Assembly (NCBI RefSeq): GCF_003947415.1
Contig: NZ_QHKL01000010.1
Location: 1-64,000 of the forward strand
Source of the DNA: Amycolatopsis sp. WAC 01376
GTDB lineage: Bacteria; Actinomycetota; Actinomycetes; Mycobacteriales; Pseudonocardiaceae
Direction of reading: 5' to 3'
DNA length: 64,000 bases
The number at the start of each line of letters is the position of its first letter. Within the stretch, counting starts at the first letter, position 1. Below are positions 56,349-64,000 of this stretch, one piece after another. The position numbers and the translations under genes are program-made. The notes beneath the pieces were generated by a model, which was not told where the DNA came from, searched no databases, and was given only the letters and a program-made list of their open reading frames with translations.

Positions 56349-57042
56349 AACCACTCGTGTCCTGGGGCGCGATCTTCTCCGTGACATCGGGCTGGTCTGC
56401 CTCGCCGACACCATTGTCGGCATCTCCTACGGTGCGATCGCGGTGGGCTCCGGCTTCCCGATCTGGGCGCCGATGCTCCTTTCGGTACTGGTCTTCGCGG
56501 GCGCCTCGCAGTTCATGTTCGTCGGAATCATCGCCGCCGGCGGCAGTCCGGTGGCGGCCGTCGCGGCGGGCCTGCTCGCCAACGCGCGGCATCTGCCGTT
56601 CGGCTTCGCGATCGGCGACGTCCTTGGCAAGCGGTGGTCGTCGAGGATCGTCGGCAGCCACCTGATGATCGACGAATCGGTCGCGTTCGCGCTGGCCCAG
56701 CGCGACGAAGAGCGGCGCCGGGCGGCGTACTGGGTGTGCGGGATCGGGCTGTTCGTGTGCTGGAACGCTGGTGTCCTCGCCGGGGCGTTCGCCGGGACCG
56801 CGATCAGCGACACCGACGCCTTCGGTCTCGACGCGGCCTTCCCGGCGGTCCTGCTCGCGCTGGTCCTGCCGTCGTTGCGCGACCGCGCCACCCGGCTGCC
56901 GGTGTTCCTCGGCGTGGCCGTCGCGCTGGCCACGACGCCGTTCCTGCCCGCCGGGCTGCCGGTGCTGCTCGCGCTGGTCGGCGTGCTGGCCGGAGTGGCC
57001 GCGAAGGAACCCGCCGAACGCGAACCCGAGGGAGTGCACTGA
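56329..57042 (+). CDS. azlC: AzlC-family branched-chain amino acid exporter subunit
   Basis: A 237-residue membrane protein of the AzlC family. Core segments: LVCLADTIVGISYGAIAVGS, FAGASQFMFVGIIAAGGSPV, AAVAAGLLANARHLPFGFAI. Together with AzlD it exports branched-chain amino acids or analogues. The ATG at 56329 lies beside and under an XRE operator. The azlD start overlaps its stop (TGATG). Confidence 0.92.
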   Translation: MRSIWRTTTRVLGRDLLRDIGLVCLADTIVGISYGAIAVGSGFPIWAPMLLSVLVFAGASQFMFVGIIAAGGSPVAAVAAGLLANARHLPFGFAIGDVLGKRWSSRIVGSHLMIDESVAFALAQRDEERRRAAYWVCGIGLFVCWNAGVLAGAFAGTAISDTDAFGLDAAFPAVLLALVLPSLRDRATRLPVFLGVAVALATTPFLPAGLPVLLALVGVLAGVAAKEPAEREPEGVH

Positions 57043-57362
57043 TGGACCCGCTGGACCTGATCATCGCCGGCGGCGTGCTCGCCGCCGGGACTTTCGCCTT
57101 CCGGTTCGCCGGGCCGGTGCTGAAGGCGCGGTTCACCGTGTCGCCCAAGGCCGAGAAACTGATGGCGCGTTCGGCCGTCGTACTGCTGGCCGCGCTGGTC
57201 GCGGTCGCCGCGCTCACCGAAGGGCACGAGTTCGCCGGATACGCCCGGCCCGCCGGGGTCCTGGTCGGCGGCGTGCTCGCCTGGCGCAAGGCGCCGTTCG
57301 CGCTGGTCGTCGTGGCGGCCGCCGCGACCGCCGCCCTGCTGCGGCTGGCCGGGGTCCCCTGA
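57042..57362 (+). CDS. azlD: AzlD-family branched-chain amino acid exporter subunit
   Basis: A 106-residue membrane protein with about three to four helices, matching AzlD (GGVLAAGTFAFRFAGPVL, SAVVLLAALVAVAAL, KAPFALVVVAAAATAALLRL). It is translationally coupled to azlC and serves as its small partner. pdxT follows 54 bases later and has its own GTG start. Confidence 0.9.
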   Translation: MDPLDLIIAGGVLAAGTFAFRFAGPVLKARFTVSPKAEKLMARSAVVLLAALVAVAALTEGHEFAGYARPAGVLVGGVLAWRKAPFALVVVAAAATAALLRLAGVP

Positions 57363-57416
57363 CCTGGCCGTTCCCCGGGACGCCTAAGCTAGGGGGAACG
57401 TCTTTCGGGAGGTCGG

Positions 57417-58046
57417 GTGGCGATCGCGACGGGGGCACGGCCGGTTGTCGGCGTGCTCGCACTGCAGGGCGACGTGCGTGAGCACGCCGCGATGGTGGAG
57501 CGCGCCGGCGCGCGGGCGCTGCCGGTCCGCCGCGCGAGCGAACTGTCCGAAGTGGACGGTCTGGTGCTGCCGGGTGGCGAATCGACCACCATGTCGAGGC
57601 TGCTGGAGACCTTCGAACTGCTGGAGCCGCTGCGCGAGCGCATCGCGGACGGCATGCCGGCGTTCGGCTCCTGTGCCGGAATGATCCTGCTCGCCCGCCA
57701 GGCCCTCGACGGACGGCCTGACCAGCGGCAACTCGGCGGACTCGACGTCGTCGTCCGGCGTAACGCGTTCGGGCGGCAGGTGGACTCCTTCGAAGCCGAC
57801 CTCGACTTCACCGGCGTCGAAGGCGGACCGGTGCACGCTGTGTTCATCCGCGCCCCGTGGGTCGAAAAGGCGGGCGACGGAGTCGAGGTACTCGCCAGTG
57901 TCCCCGAAATGCCGGGCTCGGACGACGCGGCCGCTAGGATCGTCGCGGTCCGGCAGGGGGCGGTACTCGCCACGTCGTTCCACCCCGAACTCACCGGGGA
58001 CGAACGCGTGCACAGGCTGTTCGTCGACCTCGTGCGGCAGGCTTAG
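57417..58046 (+). CDS. pdxT: Pyridoxal 5'-phosphate synthase, glutaminase subunit PdxT
   Basis: A 209-residue class I glutaminase that feeds ammonia to PdxS. The catalytic triad motifs are visible: GSCAGMILLARQAL (Cys) and TSFHPELTGDERVHRLF (His, Glu), plus the oxyanion GGESTTMSRLL. The GTG at 57417 has a GGGAGG site. It is followed by yebC and the ruv genes in the usual actinobacterial order. Its partner pdxS is about 29.5 kb to the left, an unusual separation of a two-subunit enzyme. Confidence 0.96.
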   Translation: MAIATGARPVVGVLALQGDVREHAAMVERAGARALPVRRASELSEVDGLVLPGGESTTMSRLLETFELLEPLRERIADGMPAFGSCAGMILLARQALDGRPDQRQLGGLDVVVRRNAFGRQVDSFEADLDFTGVEGGPVHAVFIRAPWVEKAGDGVEVLASVPEMPGSDDAAARIVAVRQGAVLATSFHPELTGDERVHRLFVDLVRQA

Positions 58047-58096
58047 GCAAACTGACACTGTGCTCAGCGGCGGGCACAGGAGTAGATGGAGGAGAG

Positions 58097-58846
58097 ATGA
58101 GCGGCCACTCCAAGTGGGCCACCACGAAGCACAAGAAGGCCAACCTGGACGCGAAGCGCGGCAAGCTCTTCGCCCGGTTGATCAAGAACATCGAGGTGGC
58201 TGGACGGACCGGCGGTGGCGACCCGGATGGCAACCCGACGCTCTACGACGCCATCCAGAAGGCCAAGAAGAACTCGGTCCCGCAGGACAACATCGAGCGC
58301 GCGCGCAAGCGTGGTGCCGGTGAAGAAGCGGGCGGCGCCGACTGGCAGACCATCACCTACGAAGGCTACGGCCCGAACGGTGTGGCCGTGCTGATCGAAT
58401 GCCTCACCGACAACAAGAACCGCGCCGCCATGGAGGTCCGGACCGCGCTCACCCGGAACAACGGCTCGCTCGCCGACCCGGGTTCGGTCTCCTACATGTT
58501 CAACCGCAAGGGCGTCGTGATCATGCCCAAGGGTGAGGCTTCCGAGGACGACGTCCTCATGGCCGTGCTCGACGCGGGCGCGGAAGAGGTGAACGACCTC
58601 GACGAGAATTTCGAGATCGTCGCCGAGGCCACCGACCTCGTCCCGGTCCGGAAAGCCTTGCAGGAAGCCGGTTTCGAGTACGAGTCCGCGGATCTCACGT
58701 TCCTGCCGTCGGTCAGCGTCCCGCTGGACGTCGAAGGCGCGAAGAAGGTCTTCAAGCTCATCGACGCGCTCGAGGATTGCGACGACGTGCAGAACGTCTA
58801 CGCGAACTTCGATGTGTCCGATGAGGTCATGGCCGAGGTCGGCTGA
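58097..58846 (+). CDS. YebC/PmpR-family regulatory and translation protein
   Basis: A 249-residue YebC-type protein. Family features: SGHSKWATTKHKKANLDAKR, GKLFARLIKNIEVA, YEGYGPNGVAVLIECLTDN and ALEDCDDVQNVYANFDV. Proteins of this family act as DNA-binding regulators or, as shown recently, help ribosomes through proline-rich stretches. Position between pdxT and the ruv genes is conserved across actinobacteria. GGAGGAGAG precedes the ATG. Confidence 0.95.
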   Translation: MSGHSKWATTKHKKANLDAKRGKLFARLIKNIEVAGRTGGGDPDGNPTLYDAIQKAKKNSVPQDNIERARKRGAGEEAGGADWQTITYEGYGPNGVAVLIECLTDNKNRAAMEVRTALTRNNGSLADPGSVSYMFNRKGVVIMPKGEASEDDVLMAVLDAGAEEVNDLDENFEIVAEATDLVPVRKALQEAGFEYESADLTFLPSVSVPLDVEGAKKVFKLIDALEDCDDVQNVYANFDVSDEVMAEVG

Positions 58847-58913
58847 TCGTTTTTCCAGTCGTACCGCGGAAAATCGGTCCCGGGACTAGGTGCGAGCGCT
58901 CGCGTGGGGCAGA

Positions 58914-59444
58914 ATGTCGCGCGTGACGACCTCTGAAGCCGATGCCCTCACCGCCGAAGAAGCCGAACTCCTCCAGTGGATCGAGTCGCAGGCGAAGGCG
59001 AGAGGGAACGCGGTCATCGCGGTCGAGGGCGACGAGGAGGAAGCGGCCTTCTGCTTCACCGCGTGCGCCTGGGCGTTGCACAACGTCGCGGAAGCGGTCG
59101 TGATCGGACTGCCCGAGCACATGGGGCCGGTCCTGCTCGACGCCTACGTCGACCGTGCGGCCGCCGGTGAGATCTTCGAGGTCGGCAGGCGCTACGACGA
59201 TTTCTTCGAGGGCGCGCCGGTGGTCTTCGAACGGGTCGCGAAGGGGCACTATCCCGAGTACTTCGGGAGCGCGTTCCTGATCTACCCGGACGGGGACTTC
59301 CCGGCGCTGCAAATGATCGTCGCCACGCCGGACGGGCACTTCCCGTGGCATCCGGACGCGCCGGAGGGTTTCGCGCGGTACCAGCCGGTGCTGACCGAAT
59401 CCGGTGACCCGGAGAGCTGGACGCCGGGCGTCGACGGTCCCTGA
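58914..59444 (+). CDS. DUF4262-like protein
   Basis: A 176-residue protein resembling DUF4262: QAKARGNAVIAVEGDEEEAA, FCFTACAWALHNVAEAVVIG, YDDFFEGAPVVFERVAKGHY and YPDGDFPALQMIVATPDG. The family is uncharacterised. The ATG at 58914 is chosen; a GTG three codons later is possible. It is inserted between yebC and ruvC, with a perfect palindrome after it. Confidence 0.75.
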   Translation: MSRVTTSEADALTAEEAELLQWIESQAKARGNAVIAVEGDEEEAAFCFTACAWALHNVAEAVVIGLPEHMGPVLLDAYVDRAAAGEIFEVGRRYDDFFEGAPVVFERVAKGHYPEYFGSAFLIYPDGDFPALQMIVATPDGHFPWHPDAPEGFARYQPVLTESGDPESWTPGVDGP

Positions 59445-59459
59445 GGTTCTGCTGAGCGT

Positions 59460-59512
59460 GCTATGAAAGGTCCTTTCCTTGCAAATTTTGCAAGGAAAGG
59501 ACCTTTCATAGC
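59460..59512 (+). repeat. 53-base perfect palindrome, family A copy 2 (terminator-like)
   Basis: The same 26-base arms as at 17930-17982, with the outer bases changed in a paired manner (GCTATG...CATAGC) and a different centre. It lies 16 bases after the DUF4262 stop and before a convergent cupin gene. A fragment of palindrome family B (AGAGGACTAAATGCGG) follows at about 59540-59555. Confidence 0.9.
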
Positions 59513-59556
59513 GTTTGAGACCGCCCGCCCGCCGCAACTAGAGGACTAAATGCGGC

Positions 59557-60003
59557 TCACTCCAGCCAAGGTGCCAGGTCCTCCGCCGCCTCTGGCCACT
59601 CCGCCGCCAAAGCGGCGGCGGCCCGGAACTCCACGCAGTCGTCCGTATAAGGCGGCACCACCACGGTCCCCACCAAGCTCCACTCACCGGTACTCACCGA
59701 CGCCTGCCAGACCCCGGCGGGCACCGCCACCTGCGGCCGCTGACCGGCCGAGACGTCCGGGCCCAGCACCGGCCGCGAGATCCGCCCGTCCGGGAACAGC
59801 AGCAGCATCCGCACCGGCGCGCCGGCGTGGTGGGCGTAGATCTCCAGCCGGTCAAGGCGGTGCGGCGCAGACGTTTCCGGCGGCGCCAGCAGGTAGTAGA
59901 TCGCCGAAGCGGTCTCGTCGCGCCAGCTCTGCGCCCAGCGGCCGCCCTCCACGGGAAGCGGTTCCAGACCCAGATGAATGGTGAACTCGTCGAGGCTCGG
60001 CAT
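59557..60003 (-). CDS. Cupin-superfamily protein (DUF985)
   Basis: A 148-residue protein with the DUF985 cupin pattern: ASAIYYLLAPPETSAPHRLD, RLEIYAHHAGAPVRMLLLFP, VAVPAGVWQASVSTGEWSLV, GTVVVPPYTDDCVEF. The family fold is a sugar- or metal-binding beta barrel without a settled function. It is convergent to the DUF4262 gene and divergent from ruvC. The base composition is ordinary. Confidence 0.85.
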   Translation of the reverse strand: MPSLDEFTIHLGLEPLPVEGGRWAQSWRDETASAIYYLLAPPETSAPHRLDRLEIYAHHAGAPVRMLLLFPDGRISRPVLGPDVSAGQRPQVAVPAGVWQASVSTGEWSLVGTVVVPPYTDDCVEFRAAAALAAEWPEAAEDLAPWLE

Positions 60004-60080
60004 GTCCTCATCTTGCCCGGAGCGATCCCCGGGTAGCCTCAGGCTCGAACGGATGTTCGCCGGAAGTGCGGAGGAAACGC

Positions 60081-60680
60081 GTGCGGGTACTCGGGGTCGA
60101 CCCCGGTCTGACCAGGTGCGGGCTCGGAGTGGTCGACGGCGGCACGGGCCGCACCGTCCGCGCCGTGGCCGTCGACGTCGTGCGCACCCCGCCGGACGCC
60201 GATCTCGCCGTGCGCCTGCTGGGGATCTCCGACGCCGCCGAGCGGTGGATGGATCGCTACAAGCCCGACGCCATCGCGGTGGAACGCGTTTTCGCGCAGC
60301 ACAACGTGCGCACCGCGATGGGCACCGCGCAGGCGGGCGGGGTCGTCGCGCTCGCCGCGGCCAAGCGGGGGGTGCCGGTCGTGTTCCACACCCCGAGTGA
60401 GGTCAAGGCCGCCGTCACCGGCTCCGGCCGCGCGGACAAGGCGCAGGTCACCGGTATGGTCATGCGGTTGCTCGGCCTCGAGGTCAAACCGCATCCGGCG
60501 GACGCCGCGGACGCGCTCGCGCTCGCCATCTGCCATCTGTGGCGCGAACCGATGCGGGTCCGGCTCGCCGAAGCCGAGGCCAGGGCCGCCGAGATCGCCA
60601 AGAACCACAAGGCCAGGCTCGCCGCCGCGGCACAGCGCGCCAAAAAACACGAAGCCAAAACGCAGGGAGCGGCTCGATGA
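60081..60680 (+). CDS. ruvC: Holliday junction resolvase RuvC
   Basis: A 199-residue RNase H-fold endonuclease resolving Holliday junctions. Catalytic carboxylates are in VLGVDPGLTRCG, AVERVF and the C-terminal HPADAADALALAIC. The GTG at 60081 has GGAGGAAACGC before it; an in-frame GTG at 60066 lacks such a site. It extends about 30 residues beyond the E. coli protein with an Ala/Lys-rich helix, common in actinobacteria. ruvA overlaps its stop. Confidence 0.95.
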   Translation: MRVLGVDPGLTRCGLGVVDGGTGRTVRAVAVDVVRTPPDADLAVRLLGISDAAERWMDRYKPDAIAVERVFAQHNVRTAMGTAQAGGVVALAAAKRGVPVVFHTPSEVKAAVTGSGRADKAQVTGMVMRLLGLEVKPHPADAADALALAICHLWREPMRVRLAEAEARAAEIAKNHKARLAAAAQRAKKHEAKTQGAAR

Positions 60681-61276
60681 TCTCCTCGGTACGCGGTGAA
60701 ATTCTCTCCATCGGTCTCGACCACGTCGTGATCGAGGTCGGGGGAGTGGGCTTCGCCGTGCAGGCCACCCCCGCCACTCTCGCGACGCTTCGCCGCGGCG
60801 AGGAGGCGATGCTGCACACCGCGCTCGTGGTCCGCGAGGATTCCTTGACGCTGTTCGGTTTCGCCGACGCCGACGCCCGCGAGCTGTTCGGCCTCCTGCA
60901 GACGGTCTCCGGAATCGGGCCGCGCCTCGCCCTCGCGACGCTGGCCGTCCTCGATCCCGACAAACTGCGGTCCGCACTGGTCGAAGGCAACATCACCGTG
61001 CTCACCCAGGTGCCCGGCATCGGCCGCAAGGGCGCGGAGCGGCTCACCCTCGAACTGCGCGACAAGGTCACCGCGCTCGCCGGCCCGACCGACGGCACAC
61101 CGGCGGTGGTCGCACCCGGCGCGCTGCGGGGCGAGGTCGTCGAAGCGCTCGCGGGCCTCGGCTTCCCGGCCAAACAGGCCGAACTGGCCGTCGACAAGGT
61201 GCTCGGCGAAGGCGAAGGCCACACGACGGCTTCCGTGTTGCGCGCCGCGTTGGCGGGCCTCGGGCGGAAGCGGTAG
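60677..61276 (+). CDS. ruvA: Holliday junction branch-migration protein RuvA
   Basis: A 199-residue protein with the N-terminal OB fold (SVRGEILSIGLDHVVIEVGG), two helix-hairpin-helix motifs (LLQTVSGIGPRLALATLAVL, LTQVPGIGRKGAERLTLEL) and the C-terminal RuvB-binding domain (VVEALAGLGFPAKQAELAVD). The ATG overlaps the ruvC stop. It tetramerises on the junction and loads RuvB. Confidence 0.96.
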   Translation: MISSVRGEILSIGLDHVVIEVGGVGFAVQATPATLATLRRGEEAMLHTALVVREDSLTLFGFADADARELFGLLQTVSGIGPRLALATLAVLDPDKLRSALVEGNITVLTQVPGIGRKGAERLTLELRDKVTALAGPTDGTPAVVAPGALRGEVVEALAGLGFPAKQAELAVDKVLGEGEGHTTASVLRAALAGLGRKR

Positions 61277-61285
61277 CAGAGCCAC

Positions 61286-62362
61286 ATGGACTATGAAGCC
61301 GTGACGGATTTCGACGCCGACGACGAGACGCTCTCGGCGCTGCCGCAGACCGGCGAACGCGAGGTCGAGACCACGCTGCGCCCCCGCAAACTGGACGAGT
61401 TCGTCGGCCAGCCGCGGGTGCGCGAACAGCTCGAACTCGTACTGGAAAGCGCGCGCCGCCGGGGTGTCCCGCCGGATCACGTCCTGCTCTCCGGCCCGCC
61501 GGGACTGGGCAAGACGAGTATGGCGATGATCGTCGCCGCCGAACTCAACGCCGCCATCCGGATCACCTCCGGACCGGCGCTGGAACGCGCGGGCGACCTG
61601 GCCGCGATGCTGTCCAACCTGGCGCCCGGTGACGTCCTGTTCATCGACGAGATCCACCGGATCGCCCGGCCCGCCGAGGAAATGCTGTACCTCGCGATGG
61701 AGGACTTCCGCGTCGACGTCGTCGTCGGCAAGGGGCCAGGCGCCACCAGCATCCCGCTGGAGATCGCGCCGTTCACGCTGGTCGGGGCCACGACGCGGTC
61801 CGGTTCGCTGACCGGCCCGCTGCGTGACCGGTTCGGTTTCACCGGTCAGATGGAGTTCTACAGCGACAGCGAACTGGAGCTGGTCGCCCGTCGCGCCGCC
61901 ACGATCCTCGACATCGACATCGACCGGGACGGCTGCGAGGAGATCGCCCGCCGGTCCCGGGGCACACCCCGGATCGCCAACCGGCTCCTGCGCCGGGTGC
62001 GCGACTACGCCGAGGTCCGGGCCGACGGCAAGGTCACGCGCAAGATCGCGCGTGCCGCGCTGGAGGTCTACGACGTCGACGAACTCGGCCTCGACAGGCT
62101 CGACCGCGCGGTGCTCACCGCGCTGGTCCGCTCCTTCGGCGGCGGCCCGGTCGGCGTGTCCACGCTGGCCGTCGCGGTGGGGGAAGAACCGACCACCGTC
62201 GAAGAGGTGTGTGAGCCTTACCTGGTCCGCGCCGGTATGCTCGCCCGCACTCCTCGCGGCCGGGTCGCCACAGCGGCCGCCTGGGAGCACCTCGGCCTGC
62301 CGGCCCCGGCCGGTGCCACCCGTGGCGAGCAGGGCGGACCGAGCCTGTTCGACCAGGACTGA
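61286..62362 (+). CDS. ruvB: Holliday junction branch-migration ATPase RuvB
   Basis: A 358-residue AAA+ motor. Walker A is SGPPGLGKTSMAM, Walker B is DVLFIDEIHR, sensor 1 is FTLVGATTRSG and the arginine-finger region is LRDRFGF. The winged-helix C-terminal domain ends with LARTPRGRVATAAAWEHLG. It starts 9 bases after ruvA in the same operon. Confidence 0.97.
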   Translation: MDYEAVTDFDADDETLSALPQTGEREVETTLRPRKLDEFVGQPRVREQLELVLESARRRGVPPDHVLLSGPPGLGKTSMAMIVAAELNAAIRITSGPALERAGDLAAMLSNLAPGDVLFIDEIHRIARPAEEMLYLAMEDFRVDVVVGKGPGATSIPLEIAPFTLVGATTRSGSLTGPLRDRFGFTGQMEFYSDSELELVARRAATILDIDIDRDGCEEIARRSRGTPRIANRLLRRVRDYAEVRADGKVTRKIARAALEVYDVDELGLDRLDRAVLTALVRSFGGGPVGVSTLAVAVGEEPTTVEEVCEPYLVRAGMLARTPRGRVATAAAWEHLGLPAPAGATRGEQGGPSLFDQD

Positions 62363-62508
62363 CCGGACCGTTCACGCGGCCCGAGGCCCGCGGTGACGAC
62401 GGGTGGTGGTGGAGTTTCCGCTGGCACCTGGCACACTCGGAGAGAGCACACCCCGCCAAATCGGACAAAACAAGCGCACCGCGCGGCGTCCGCTCGAAAT
62501 GGAGAATC

Positions 62509-62916
62509 ATGAACCAGTTATTGCTGCCGCTGCTCCTGATGCTCGTTGTGGCGATTCCGCTCGTCATGGGCACCCGTAAGCAGAAGAAGGCGGCGGCAGC
62601 GCAGCAGGAGCTGCTCTCGAGCCTGGCTCCCGGTGACCGGGTGATGACCACCTCCGGTCTCTACGCGTCTGTCGCCGACGCTTCCGCCGACACCACGATC
62701 GACCTCGAGATCGCTCCCGGTGTCGTGACGACCTGGCTGCGTCAGGCCGTCCGCGAGAAGGTCGCACCGGTCGTCGAGACTGACGTAGACGACGCCGACA
62801 CGATTGACGACGAGGCCGTCGTCGAGGAGCCGGTCGTCGAGTCGAAGGACGACGAGCGCGTCGAGGAGAAGTCCGGCGCGCAGATCGCTCCTCCGCTGGA
62901 GCACGGCAAGAAGTAG
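62509..62916 (+). CDS. yajC: Sec translocon accessory protein YajC
   Basis: A 135-residue protein with one N-terminal membrane helix (MNQLLLPLLLMLVVAIPLVM) and the YajC core ELLSSLAPGDRVMTTSGLYA. The C-terminal half is very acidic (DVDDADTIDDEAVVEEPVVE), longer than in E. coli and usual in actinobacteria. It lies between ruvB and secD and forms part of the SecDF-YajC complex. Confidence 0.95.
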   Translation: MNQLLLPLLLMLVVAIPLVMGTRKQKKAAAAQQELLSSLAPGDRVMTTSGLYASVADASADTTIDLEIAPGVVTTWLRQAVREKVAPVVETDVDDADTIDDEAVVEEPVVESKDDERVEEKSGAQIAPPLEHGKK

Positions 62917-63148
62917 AGGTTGTAAGGCCATCCCCGACACCAGACTTTCGTAGGTGCGGGGCCAACGCCGGGCTCACGCAGCACCGAGTAGTGTCTCGGT
63001 GCTGCGTGCGTGTCCGTCGTCATAGTCGTGCCCGTTCACCGGGCATCGTCATCGAGGCAGGTTCGCGGTACCACCGGACTCCCGTCCGGTGTGTGAACAG
63101 CCAAGTCCATTGGGGAACACCCAGTCCGTTCGAGGAGACCGAAGCACA

Positions 63149-64000
63149 GTGGCCGCACCGGCCGGGCATCTCCGCCCGGGACGCTATCTCGCCTTCTTCG
63201 CCCTGATCCTGGTGGCGCTGTACGCCCTGGTGTTCTTCACCGGTAGCGGAAAGCCGACGCCGAAGCTCGGCATCGACCTGCAAGGCGGCACGAGGGTTAC
63301 GCTGACCGCCCGCAACCCCGACGGCGGCGACCCTCCGCGGGAGTCCCTCGAACAGGCCCGCTCGATCATCGAGCGCCGGGTCAACGGTATCGGCGTCAGC
63401 GGCACCGAGGTCGTCCTCGACGGCAGCAACGTCGTGATCACCGTCCCCGGCGAGCAGGGCGACCAGGCCAAGGCCCTTGGCAAGACCGCGAAGCTGGGCT
63501 TCCGGAAGGTCGTGACGTCGCAGCCGGTGACCCCGGTTCCGCAGCCGTCGGCCCCGCCCGCTTCGGGCACGCCGTCTTCGGCCTCGCCGACGACGTCGGG
63601 CGCCCCCGGCGCGAGCGCTCCACCGAGCAGCCCGGCCAACGGCGGCGGTGGCGCGGTCGGCGCGCCGCGGCAGCAGCCGGACGAGAACGCGGACGAGAAG
63701 ACCAAGAGGGAGATCGAGGAAGCCCGGAACCTCCGGCAGAACCCCGATCTGCTGTCGACGGACCAGGCGAAGCAGGCCGCGGCCGCCGAGAAGGCCTTCG
63801 CGGCGCTCAACTGCGACCCCAAGGTGTCGGACCCGCTGGTCGGCAACGACCTCACCGACAAGCCACTGGTCGCCTGCGGTGACAAGAACACGATGAAGTA
63901 CCTGCTGGAGCCGGAGTTCCTTCCCGGAACGCAGATCTCCGACGCCTCCTCGGCCTACGACACCCAGAACTCCCAGTGGGTCGTCAACCTGAACTTCAAG
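63149..64000 (+). CDS. secD: Protein translocase subunit SecD (3' end outside window)
   Basis: The first 284 codons of SecD, still open at the right edge. There is one N-terminal membrane helix (YLAFFALILVALYALVFFTG), then the SecD P1 region KLGIDLQGGTRVTLTARNPD and IIERRVNGIGVSGTEVVLDG. A Pro/Ser/Ala-rich linker of about 60 residues (SQPVTPVPQPSAPPASG onward) is inserted in the periplasm-side domain, as in other high-GC actinobacteria. The GTG at 63149 follows GGAGACCGAAGCACA. It works with SecF and YajC in proton-driven protein export. Confidence 0.95.
   Translation, partial: MAAPAGHLRPGRYLAFFALILVALYALVFFTGSGKPTPKLGIDLQGGTRVTLTARNPDGGDPPRESLEQARSIIERRVNGIGVSGTEVVLDGSNVVITVPGEQGDQAKALGKTAKLGFRKVVTSQPVTPVPQPSAPPASGTPSSASPTTSGAPGASAPPSSPANGGGGAVGAPRQQPDENADEKTKREIEEARNLRQNPDLLSTDQAKQAAAAEKAFAALNCDPKVSDPLVGNDLTDKPLVACGDKNTMKYLLEPEFLPGTQISDASSAYDTQNSQWVVNLNFK

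Noticed and set aside
60257..62290. 677-codon open frame antisense to ruvC-ruvA-ruvB
   Set aside because: It covers three certain genes on the plus strand and shows shadow composition only.
1..64000. CRISPR arrays, rRNA genes and intact insertion sequences
   Set aside because: I saw no array of regularly spaced direct repeats, no rRNA sequence and no transposase gene; the only mobile-element protein is the integrase remnant at 10173.

Overview
The window looks like chromosome from a high-GC actinomycete of the Pseudonocardiaceae, most like Amycolatopsis. Reasons: very high third-position GC, frequent GTG starts, an SsgB-type sporulation protein, the actinobacterial phosphatidylinositol-mannoside block (pgsA-like synthase, acyltransferase, PimA) next to thrS, a SARP regulator, and the conserved order pdxT, yebC, ruvC-ruvA-ruvB, yajC, secD. 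Taxonomy is inferred from gene content; no database was searched.

Layout. (1) 1-10.1 kb is an arsenic-resistance island: the end of an ACR3 arsenite exporter, three ArsO-type flavoproteins, an MFS pump, an ArsR repressor, an ArsR-ArsN (GNAT) fusion and two tiny cysteine-rich proteins. It ends at the C-terminal remnant of a tyrosine integrase abutting tRNA-Val(GAC). (2) 10.7-12.1 kb holds tRNA-Val, tRNA-Cys and tRNA-Gly, ssgB and a second tRNA-Val. (3) 12.9-27.9 kb is mostly housekeeping: an exopolysaccharide priming transferase, nitroreductase, thrS, a HIT protein, YceI and its MarR regulator, the PIM genes, an EF-G-like GTPase, a secreted FAD oxidase and pdxS.

(4) 28.0-51.8 kb is accessory and biosynthetic, with no PKS or NRPS genes. 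The first half (28-44 kb) has a SARP regulator, UDP-glucose dehydrogenase, SerC-like aminotransferase, covalent-flavin amine oxidase, two aldolase-Nudix gene pairs in opposite orientation, HAD phosphatase, MFS exporter, methyltransferase, glycosyltransferase, a riboflavin synthase-DHBP synthase fusion behind a divergent FMN-riboswitch-like leader, a hotdog thioesterase and a flavin/F420 oxidoreductase. The second half (44.4-51.8 kb) has a protein closely resembling BacA, the prephenate decarboxylase of bacilysin (anticapsin) biosynthesis, with a class II DAHP synthase, an aminotransferase, an FGE-like protein, a small sulfite-oxidase-fold protein, a DUF2000-like protein and an EamA exporter. 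Three promoters there carry the same operator, GTAACCA-N6-TGGTTAC, placed just downstream of the -10 box. I read this as an undescribed pathway to a non-aromatic, prephenate-derived amino acid, and it is the most exciting part of the window.

(5) 51.9-57.4 kb carries a P1-family aminopeptidase, TetR regulator, APC permease, XRE-cupin regulator and AzlCD. pdxT follows at 57.4 kb, about 29.5 kb from pdxS, so the accessory block sits between the two halves of the PLP synthase. (6) 57.4-64 kb is core genome: pdxT, yebC, ruvCAB, yajC and the start of secD. Two families of near-perfect intergenic palindromes recur in the housekeeping parts and probably act as bidirectional terminators.
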